Positions 6,442 through 11,821 of a DNA stretch of 11,821 nt are shown here, piece by piece. The position numbers were made by a program, and so were the translations under genes. The notes beneath the pieces were generated by a model, which had not been told where the DNA came from, searched no databases, and was given only the letters and a program-made list of their open reading frames with translations. Source of the stretch: Candidatus Saccharimonadia bacterium (GTDB taxonomy: Bacteria > Patescibacteriota > Saccharimonadia > Saccharimonadales > SZUA-47). The first letter of the stretch is position 1. The number at the start of each line of letters is the position of its first letter. The stretch is taken from positions 1 to 11,821 of the forward strand of contig CALLJT010000042.1 in the NCBI GenBank assembly GCA_938050265.1. The letters run 5' to 3'.

Positions 6442-7103
6442 TAGTTATAACTGGAGCAAGTGAGGGTCTTGGACGAGCGTTGGCGAAGATGTACAAAGAC
6501 GCGGGCAAAAAGGTCGTAAATATATCACGAAAAGAGTGCGAGTATGCCGATGTCAATATCTGCCTGAGTTTGCGCGAAGGGTCAGACGTCCAAGAGATCG
6601 CAGAGGCTATCGACGCCATTGATGGCACTCTTGAGGCGATTGTCTATAATGCAGCTGTCGCGTCAATACAGCCATTCGGGGAAATAGAGGATTCAGAGAT
6701 AACACGTTTGATGTCCGTCAATGTTAACTCACAGATATTGCTCTCTTCGCTTCTGATTAATCGGTTCCGCAAAGACGAGACAGACATCATGTGTGTATCA
6801 TCTACGCTCGGAACAAAAGGGCGCAAGGACTGGTCAGTATATGCCGCATCAAAGTGGGCGGTGCGTGGACTTGCACAATGTTTGCAGGATGAGTTTAGCG
6901 GTCAGGCCAATAGAGTGATAAGCTTCGTTCCTGGCGGTATGGCCTCAAAAAACATCGAAAATTTCAACGGACAGAAGCTCACTGATCCTGAGAACTGGAT
7001 GAGTGTCGATGACATGGCTGTATTCATGAAGCAGATTCTCGACCTCCCCAAAAATATGCAAGTTACTGAAGTAGTAATCGATAGAAAGGTCCCTAAGCAA
7101 TGA
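6438..7103 (+). CDS. Short-chain dehydrogenase/reductase (SDR1)
   Basis: This 221-residue Rossmann-fold oxidoreductase has TGASEGLG (5-12) for the NAD(P) pyrophosphate, N95 in SVNVNSQ, Ser121/122 in CVSSTLG and YAASK (Tyr135, Lys139), so the Asn-Ser-Tyr-Lys tetrad is complete. R31 in ISRKE suggests a lean to NADP. Two departures from the classical pattern are visible: NNAG is replaced by YNAA (70-73), and the stretch after the second beta strand is short. The C-terminal substrate loop (PGGMASKNIENF, 165-176) resembles small reductases, but no substrate can be assigned. It begins within the stop of the 20-codon remnant and ends within the start of SDR2, both as ATGA, so the three are read from one message, probably from the pheS promoter. 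No signal peptide or membrane helix is present. Confidence 0.9.
   Translation: MIVITGASEGLGRALAKMYKDAGKKVVNISRKECEYADVNICLSLREGSDVQEIAEAIDAIDGTLEAIVYNAAVASIQPFGEIEDSEITRLMSVNVNSQILLSSLLINRFRKDETDIMCVSSTLGTKGRKDWSVYAASKWAVRGLAQCLQDEFSGQANRVISFVPGGMASKNIENFNGQKLTDPENWMSVDDMAVFMKQILDLPKNMQVTEVVIDRKVPKQ
6445..6463 (+). repeat. 19-nt exact repeat, copy 1 (SDR1 glycine-rich loop)
   Basis: TTATAACTGGAGCAAGTGA occurs here and again at 7113-7131, in the same reading frame, encoding the ITGAS loop. Identical synonymous choices across six codons are more than the protein motif alone requires. Confidence 0.85.
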
Positions 7104-7768
7104 AAAAAGTACTTATAACTGGAGCAAGTGATGGTATCGGTAAAGCAATAGCGCTCGAGCTTGCGGGCGACTATGAACTGATTTTGTGTGGGAGGAACGA
7201 AGAGAGGCTGCTTGAGGTTGCAAAAGCCTGCGGTGGTTCGATCGAAACGCATGCGTTTGATCTGCGTGATCATACAACTATGAAGACGGTCACAGACGGT
7301 ATAGACGATATCGATGTCCTCATTAACAACGCTGGTGTATGGCACAAGGTTGGAGATCTCGAGACGCTGTCAGACGAAACGGTCGAAGAAGTCATCGGTA
7401 CGAACCTTGTGTCTCAGATTCTACTCACAAAGGCGTTGCTACCAAAGATCCGGTCTAAAAACGGATCAGCAATCGTAAACGTAATTTCTAAATCAGGCGT
7501 AACTGCACAATCCGGCCAGGCAGTATACACGGCGAGTAAGTACGGCATGCGCGGGTTCACTGATGTACTCCGCCAAGATACAGAAAAAGATCCTGTGAGA
7601 GTGTGCGCAGTGTACCAGTCGGGTACCCATACGGACATGTTCGCGAAAGCTGGTGAGGATTTTCCAGTAGAATCGTTCACCGAGCCGTCTGATTTGGCAC
7701 GTGTCGTTCGGTTTATGATAGAGCAACCTGAAAAGCTTACGATAAACGAAGTGCGAGTCGATAAGTAG
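7100..7768 (+). CDS. Short-chain dehydrogenase/reductase (SDR2)
   Basis: This 222-residue classical SDR has TGASDGIG (7-14), GRNEERL (31-37, where Arg32 points to NADP), D54 in FDLRD for the adenine ring, NNAG (76-79), N102 in TNLVSQ, S130 in VNVISKSG and YTASK (Tyr143, Lys147). All catalytic residues are present. The segment that usually reads PG.x.T after strand six is YQSGTHTDMF (172-181), so the substrate/cofactor loop is unusual. The start overlaps SDR1's stop (ATGA), with GAAAGG at 7084-7089 about 10 nt upstream. SDR1 and SDR2 share the same fold, similar length and 19 identical bases at the glycine-rich loop, suggesting an old tandem duplication or paired recruitment; elsewhere they differ widely. 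The two may form a heterodimer or act in sequence on one substrate, but no evidence fixes this. Confidence 0.92.
   Translation: MKKVLITGASDGIGKAIALELAGDYELILCGRNEERLLEVAKACGGSIETHAFDLRDHTTMKTVTDGIDDIDVLINNAGVWHKVGDLETLSDETVEEVIGTNLVSQILLTKALLPKIRSKNGSAIVNVISKSGVTAQSGQAVYTASKYGMRGFTDVLRQDTEKDPVRVCAVYQSGTHTDMFAKAGEDFPVESFTEPSDLARVVRFMIEQPEKLTINEVRVDK
7113..7131 (+). repeat. 19-nt exact repeat, copy 2 (SDR2 glycine-rich loop)
   Basis: This is the second copy of the sequence at 6445-6463, 668 bp downstream, in direct orientation at the matching place in SDR2. It could allow recombination that deletes one SDR and leaves a fused gene. Confidence 0.85.
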
Positions 7769-7778
7769 GTATTAACCC

Positions 7779-7787
7779 TGATACAAT
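7779..7787 (+). promoter_or_regulatory. pheT extended -10 box (leaderless)
   Basis: TG at 7779-7780, one base, then TACAAT (7782-7787) makes an extended -10 that ends 6 nt before ATG 7794, within the 25-bp gap after SDR2. No Shine-Dalgarno precedes pheT, so it appears to have its own leaderless transcript although it follows the SDR genes closely. Confidence 0.55.
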
Positions 7788-7793
7788 AAAATC

Positions 7794-10403
7794 ATGAAGA
7801 TAAGTCTGAACAACATGCAGTTTTATGCAGACGCATTTGGCGTCGGCAAGGACCCGTATGAATATGGTGTTGACGAGGTGGTGCGCAGAATTGGCGTGCA
7901 GCTCGGTGCTGTAGAGGACGTGGTGAAAACTGGCCACCTGTATGAAGGCATCGTGGTTGCTAAAGTTCGCACATGCCAACAGCACCCTGATGCCGATAAG
8001 CTCAGTGTATGTATGATCGATGACGGTGGCGCAGTGCAGAACGTGGAGCGAGACGACAAGGGCTACGTACAGGTTGTCTGTGGTGCACCGAATGTGAAAG
8101 CTGGACTGACCGTTGCCTGGATACCACCAGGCACGGCCGTACCGTCGAGCCATAGGACAGAGTCGGAGCCGTTCATACTGAGCGCCATCAAACTACGAGG
8201 CGTCGTAAGCAACGGTATGCTCGCTAGTCCCAGGGAGCTCGAAATGGGAGACGGCCACCAAGGTATTTTAGAAATCTACGCAGAAGACGTCGGAGAAGAA
8301 CACTACAAAGCTGGCACACCATTTGGCCGTCTGTATGGTGTAGACGATGTAGTCATCGACCTCGAAAATAAAATGTTCACCCATAGGCCTGACTGCTTTG
8401 GTGGGCTGGGGGTTGCTCGCGAATTAGCCGGTATTTTCGGAGACCAGTTCACGTCCCCTGCGTGGTACACGCAGCCGCTGCAGCACAGGAGCGACAACTC
8501 TCTCGTGCTATCAGTGCGTAACGAAGCAGAAGACGTCGTGTCGCGGTTTACGGCACAGGTAGTCGCCGACGTGGCGCCTGCTGAGTCCCCTGTATGGCTA
8601 CAGGTGTATTTGAGTCATATCGGACAGAAATCGATTAACCATGTAGTCGACCTGACAAACTATTTTATGACACTGACAGCCCAACCGCTTCATGCGTTTG
8701 ACTACGACAAAGTTGCGTCACTCTGTAAAGGAGATCCGGTGCTGTTTCCACGTAGAGCAAAAAACGGCGAAACACTACAGCTGTTAAACGGCAAAGAGAT
8801 CAAACTGCATCCCGACGACATCGTCATTGCGACCGATACACAGGCCGTTGCACTCGCTGGTGTGATGGGTGGATCCGAAACAGAAGTTGACGAGTCGACG
8901 CGAAACGTTATTATTGAATGCGCGACGTTCGACATGTATGCCATTCGACGGACGAGCATGCGCCATGGGCTGTTCACAGACGCGGTGACACGGTTCACTA
9001 AAGGCCAGAGCCCGCTACAGAACGATAGAGTGCTCGCCAAGATGGTCGACGATCTCGTAGTTTCAGGTGGACGAGTTGCGAGTGAGATGCTTGATGTTAC
9101 GAGTTTTGATCTGGCCGCAGACAACCTCAATAGAGTAGAGGTGTCGACTGACTTTATTAACGCGAGACTCGGGAGTTCATTGAGCGCGGATGACATCAAA
9201 CAGCTGCTTGAAAATGTCGAATTTTTAGTCACAATCAACGACAAACAACCCGCAACCCTCAACTCTCAAACCTCAAGTCTCACAGTCACCGTTCCTTTCT
9301 GGCGTATGGACATATCAATTGCAGAGGATATCGTGGAAGAAGTCGGTCGACTCCATGGGTACGACTCGCTGCCAGTTGAATTACCTCGGCGGCCGTCCGC
9401 AGCGTCACGTACGAATGCTGTTCGTTCGTTCCGTGGGCAGGTCCGTGATGCGCTGATACGGGCCGGCGCCAACGAAGTATTGACATATAGTTTTGTGCAC
9501 GGCGACACCTTGCGGGCGTGCGGCACCGACCCGGACACGTGGGCATACCATCTACGTAATGCACTGAGCCCAGACCTGCAGTTTTATCGCACGGCTCTAA
9601 TACCAAGCCTACTCACTAAAATCAACGGCAACATCAAAGCGTCGGCAGGGAGTAGCGATAATCAGTTTGCACTGTTTGAGTTCGGTAAAGCCCACGTCAA
9701 AAATCACTTCGAAACAGACGAGCCAGAACTACCGCAACAGATGCGACGACTCGCGTGCGTGGTTGCTGCAGATACTAAAACAGCCAAGCGCTATAGCGGT
9801 GACTCGGCATACTACATGGCCAAAGCCTACGTGGACCACATTACGAATGGGCAGGCGAGCTACCAACCGCTCGAATCGTTCGAGTATCCGATAACAAGTT
9901 CATACGCAGAAGGCCGCAGTGCTCAGATCTCAGTCAATGGACAGGTATTGGGCGTCGTGGGGGAATTCCGTCGCTCAGCGCATACGGCGTTCAAGCTTCC
10001 TGAGTTTTGTGCTGGTTTCGAACTCGACACTGACCTGCTCGCAGAGCATATGCAAAAGCCAACATACACGCCGCTGTCGCAGTTTCCTACAACAACGCAA
10101 GACATCACCTTAGAAGTTTCATCTCATGACATGCCGTGGAGCCGTGTATACGATTTTGTGTCCGCCGAACTTGCGGTTGCTGCAGCTGAACACGCACTAG
10201 ACTACACCGTTGTGCCGCTCGACGTATATAAACAGACGGATGCTGTATCTGATGATGATACAGACGCCGGTGACCGTATTCGCTATAGCTTCAGAATTGC
10301 GCTGTCGAGTCGTATCCAGACTATGCAGACCACGCAAATCAACACACTTCTCGATCATATCGCCGCCCAGGCAGAAAAAACCTTGCACGCAGTACGAATA
10401 TAG
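7794..10403 (+). CDS. pheT: Phenylalanyl-tRNA synthetase beta subunit
   Basis: PheT pairs with PheS, binds tRNA-Phe and removes mischarged tyrosine. The 869 residues (most bacterial PheT are about 800) show the domains in order. The EMAP/tRNA-binding OB fold (about 40-165) has HPDADKL (64-70), VCGAPN (95-100) and SNGML (139-143). The B3/B4 editing module (about 210-405) has DLTNY (286-290), HAFDYDK (300-306), AGVMGGSETEV (355-365) and IIECATF. The B5 domain (about 410-525) has PFWRMDI and EDIVEEVGRLHGYDSLP. A catalytic-like domain follows, then the C-terminal FDX-ACB anticodon-binding domain (about 762-869). Several usual residues differ: RYERG-like is TRFTKG (399-404), and the FP.v.RD entry to FDX-ACB reads FPTTTQD. 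A heptamer repeat encodes residues 485-498. The reading frame is intact, so it should be functional. Confidence 0.97.
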   Translation: MKISLNNMQFYADAFGVGKDPYEYGVDEVVRRIGVQLGAVEDVVKTGHLYEGIVVAKVRTCQQHPDADKLSVCMIDDGGAVQNVERDDKGYVQVVCGAPNVKAGLTVAWIPPGTAVPSSHRTESEPFILSAIKLRGVVSNGMLASPRELEMGDGHQGILEIYAEDVGEEHYKAGTPFGRLYGVDDVVIDLENKMFTHRPDCFGGLGVARELAGIFGDQFTSPAWYTQPLQHRSDNSLVLSVRNEAEDVVSRFTAQVVADVAPAESPVWLQVYLSHIGQKSINHVVDLTNYFMTLTAQPLHAFDYDKVASLCKGDPVLFPRRAKNGETLQLLNGKEIKLHPDDIVIATDTQAVALAGVMGGSETEVDESTRNVIIECATFDMYAIRRTSMRHGLFTDAVTRFTKGQSPLQNDRVLAKMVDDLVVSGGRVASEMLDVTSFDLAADNLNRVEVSTDFINARLGSSLSADDIKQLLENVEFLVTINDKQPATLNSQTSSLTVTVPFWRMDISIAEDIVEEVGRLHGYDSLPVELPRRPSAASRTNAVRSFRGQVRDALIRAGANEVLTYSFVHGDTLRACGTDPDTWAYHLRNALSPDLQFYRTALIPSLLTKINGNIKASAGSSDNQFALFEFGKAHVKNHFETDEPELPQQMRRLACVVAADTKTAKRYSGDSAYYMAKAYVDHITNGQASYQPLESFEYPITSSYAEGRSAQISVNGQVLGVVGEFRRSAHTAFKLPEFCAGFELDTDLLAEHMQKPTYTPLSQFPTTTQDITLEVSSHDMPWSRVYDFVSAELAVAAAEHALDYTVVPLDVYKQTDAVSDDDTDAGDRIRYSFRIALSSRIQTMQTTQINTLLDHIAAQAEKTLHAVRI
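9246..9287 (+). repeat. Degenerate 7-nt tandem repeat inside pheT
   Basis: Six consecutive heptamers read CAACCCG, CAACCCT, CAACTCT, CAAACCT, CAAGTCT and a weaker CACAGTC; the consensus is CAACYCT. The tract is almost free of G and encodes about PATLNSQTSSLTV in a loop of the B5 domain. Seven is not a multiple of three, so gain or loss of one unit would shift the frame of an essential gene. Confidence 0.7.
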
Positions 10404-10435
10404 GTAGCCAGATTTCCCGAGCCGCTAGTGGTGAG

Positions 10436-10444
10436 TTATCCACA
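10436..10444 (+). promoter_or_regulatory. Perfect DnaA box
   Basis: TTATCCACA matches the high-affinity DnaA box consensus TTATNCACA exactly. It lies in the 96-bp gap between pheT and the second DUF2207 gene, 41 bp before that gene's -10 box. I noticed no second box, AT-rich unwinding region or dnaA/dnaN genes, so this is not an origin; it could be a regulatory or titration site, or chance. Confidence 0.45.
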
Positions 10445-10469
10445 GGATTGGAGCGAAGAGACGCGAGGC

Positions 10470-10491
10470 GTATATGGGCATCCTATATACT
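10470..10491 (+). promoter_or_regulatory. Promoter with operator-like inverted repeat before DUF2207 gene
   Basis: TATACT at 10486-10491 ends 8 nt before ATG 10500, as at the other lead genes. It overlaps an interrupted palindrome, GTATATnGGnnnCCnATATAC (10470-10490), in which 8 of 10 base pairs match around A10480. A dimeric repressor there would cover the -10 box. The palindrome is upstream of the predicted start of transcription, so it would act as DNA, not as an RNA hairpin. Confidence 0.5.
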
Positions 10492-10499
10492 GGGTATAC

Positions 10500-11821
10500 A
10501 TGCCATTAATAACCGCTCCACGTACAGTACGACGAACATTTTTTCTGACTCTTGGTATAAGTGTTCTCGCTGCCATGCTTGCCGGCGTCACGGTCGGGTC
10601 GACGACGAACATGGCCGCCGCACAGTCGCTGCAGGACGCTGTTATTACAGCCTTTGACGCTGATTATGAATTGACCCGCGACGACCCTCAGGGCACGCTC
10701 ACTATCACTGAGTCGATAGATATTTCATTCAGTGAACAGAGCCGGGGGATAGAGCGCGCAATCCCGAATACGTTTCAGTCGAACGATTTGAACTTAGAAG
10801 TGTTACGCGTACAGAGGGACGGTAACACAGAGCCGTACATCGTGTATCAGTCAAACGATAATTCTGTCATTCGGATTGGCGACGAACGTACGTTCATTGA
10901 TGGTAGGCACACCTATGAAATAGAGTATAAACTTGAAAATGTAATTGCGTTTTATGAGGGCCATGATGAGCTGTATTGGGATATCAACGGTGACCAGTGG
11001 CTTCAGACGTTTGAAGGCGTATCTGTGAAAATTTCGTCGGAAGCGTCCGCTGCGTCAATCAAAACAGTCTGTTTCGTCGGTCGGTATGGCGAGAATCATT
11101 CAGACTGTAGCGTCAAGCAAAACACGCAGAGTTTCGAGTCGAGCACGCTACGCTCACTTGAACCAGGTGAAACGCTGACCGTGGTAGCAGCCTATGACAA
11201 GGGCTATTTCACTCCTCGGAGTTATATTGAACGGCACGCAGGCAAGCTCGCATCGATACCATTCGTTGCACTTTTGCTTGGGCTGGTCCGTTCAGCTCAC
11301 ACGTCATGGCGCACGCATGGTCAAGACTATGCGACGAATGGCCTCACCGCACCGTTTTTTGACAGGCCCAAGGGCTTGAGTGTCATGCAAGCCGGCTATG
11401 TGCATGAAAACTCACTCACTGCTCAGCATGTGAGTGCGACCATCATAGATCTCGCAATCCGTGGTCATATTAAAATTTCTGAGCGGACCGGTACGTTTCG
11501 TGGCACGAAGCACGACATTACATTGCTGCGACCGATCGATAGCAGCCTGAGCCGAGACGAGCAAGAGTTGTTGCGGTCGCTTGTCGGTGAAAAGCAGGGC
11601 GCCACGGTCGAGATTGAGAGCAAAAAACACGCACTACATGCGACATTCGAACGCCTGTCGTCCATCGTCGATGATTTGACGACGCAGGACGGATTCTACG
11701 AACTCTCTCCTGTTGCTGCGAAGCGTTCCCTGATGCCGCATGTTGCAGGTGCAGCTTTCGGTGTTGTGATTGGTTTTGTATTAGCAGGCTTCACAAGCGG
11801 CATTAGTCTAGTCGCTTCGTT
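10500..11821 (+). CDS. DUF2207 (YciQ-like) membrane protein, partial at right edge
   Basis: The frame from ATG 10500 is open to the window end (440 codons, no stop), so the 3' part is missing. A signal peptide (RTVRRTFFLTLGISVLAAML, then possible cleavage after MAAA at about 41) leads to the extracytoplasmic DUF2207 domain (about 45-245). Family marks there are GTLTITESIDISFSEQSRGIERAIP near its start and DELYWDINGDQW around Y159-W160. A membrane helix follows (about 252-265, IPFVALLLGLV). The cytoplasmic part has GLSVMQAGYV and SATIIDLAIRGHIKISE (about 292-329), matching the same module in the short gene at 4321. Another membrane helix starts near residue 415 (HVAGAAFGVVIGFVLAGF). The missing end should carry the GFR..../LPYAIALG tail. 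Function of the family is unknown; a role at the cell surface is likely from topology. Confidence 0.88.
   Translation, partial: MPLITAPRTVRRTFFLTLGISVLAAMLAGVTVGSTTNMAAAQSLQDAVITAFDADYELTRDDPQGTLTITESIDISFSEQSRGIERAIPNTFQSNDLNLEVLRVQRDGNTEPYIVYQSNDNSVIRIGDERTFIDGRHTYEIEYKLENVIAFYEGHDELYWDINGDQWLQTFEGVSVKISSEASAASIKTVCFVGRYGENHSDCSVKQNTQSFESSTLRSLEPGETLTVVAAYDKGYFTPRSYIERHAGKLASIPFVALLLGLVRSAHTSWRTHGQDYATNGLTAPFFDRPKGLSVMQAGYVHENSLTAQHVSATIIDLAIRGHIKISERTGTFRGTKHDITLLRPIDSSLSRDEQELLRSLVGEKQGATVEIESKKHALHATFERLSSIVDDLTTQDGFYELSPVAAKRSLMPHVAGAAFGVVIGFVLAGFTSGISLVAS

Noticed and set aside
6902..7345. 147-codon minus-strand frame spanning the SDR1/SDR2 junction
   Set aside because: Both SDR genes carry complete catalytic motifs in the opposite sense; the minus frame is Cys/Phe/Thr-rich with no recognisable domain.
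8702..9262. 186-codon open frame on the minus strand inside pheT
   Set aside because: It lies wholly within a secure PheT coding region, is very Ser/Thr/Leu-rich as expected for an antisense shadow, and has no -10 box or ribosome site.
10436..10444. Replication origin around the DnaA box
   Set aside because: A single box with no cluster, no AT-rich unwinding tract and no dnaA/dnaN neighbours does not make an origin.
10530..10550. Twin-arginine signal in the long DUF2207 protein (VRRTFFLTL)
   Set aside because: RR followed by F resembles a Tat motif, but the full S/T-R-R-x-F-L-K is not met and DUF2207 proteins normally use the Sec route; treated as an ordinary signal peptide.

Overview
The window looks like a compact, gene-dense chromosomal piece of a Patescibacteria/CPR bacterium, most likely Saccharibacteria (TM7). 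This rests on the gene mix (CorA, RmuC, YajQ, DUF2207 membrane proteins, PheS/PheT), very short spacers, four-base ATGA gene overlaps, and a PheS whose motif 2 wording resembles what I recall of Saccharibacteria homologues. No search was run, so the assignment is an inference. TGA is used as an ordinary stop, so the UGA=Gly code of some CPR lineages does not apply. I see no tRNA, rRNA, CRISPR array, insertion sequence or convincing intrinsic terminator.

Layout. The first 65 bases probably hold the 3' end of an upstream gene. A plus-strand block follows: corA-type Mg2+/divalent channel (84-1010), rmuC (1040-2101) and a translationally coupled 87-aa protein of unknown function (2098-2361). A minus-strand pair comes next: yajQ (4258-3764), then a cytoplasmic (alpha/alpha)6-barrel glycoside hydrolase of the GH63/mannosylglycerate-hydrolase type (3736-2393). 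From a 62-bp divergent spacer the plus strand resumes with a short DUF2207-type membrane protein that lacks the usual secreted domain (4321-5259). Then come pheS (5338-6366), a 20-codon ORF that looks like the amputated N-terminus of an UlaG-like metallo-beta-lactamase-fold protein (6379-6441), two tandem short-chain dehydrogenases (6438-7103, 7100-7768) and pheT (7794-10403). A full-architecture DUF2207 protein runs off the right edge (10500 onward).

How it works together. PheS and PheT form the (alpha-beta)2 phenylalanyl-tRNA synthetase. Between them sits an SDR pair joined by overlapping start/stop codons to the remnant ORF, which suggests a cassette that replaced most of an older gene.

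Expression signals split cleanly. All eight genes that begin a transcription unit carry a TATAAT/TATACT/TACAAT/TAGAAT-like -10 box ending only 6-9 nt before the ATG, with no Shine-Dalgarno in between. The four genes inside operons have Shine-Dalgarno-like sequences instead. This predicts leaderless mRNAs for lead genes. Other points worth a second look are a non-triplet heptamer tandem repeat inside pheT, and a perfect DnaA box plus an operator-like palindrome before the second DUF2207 gene.
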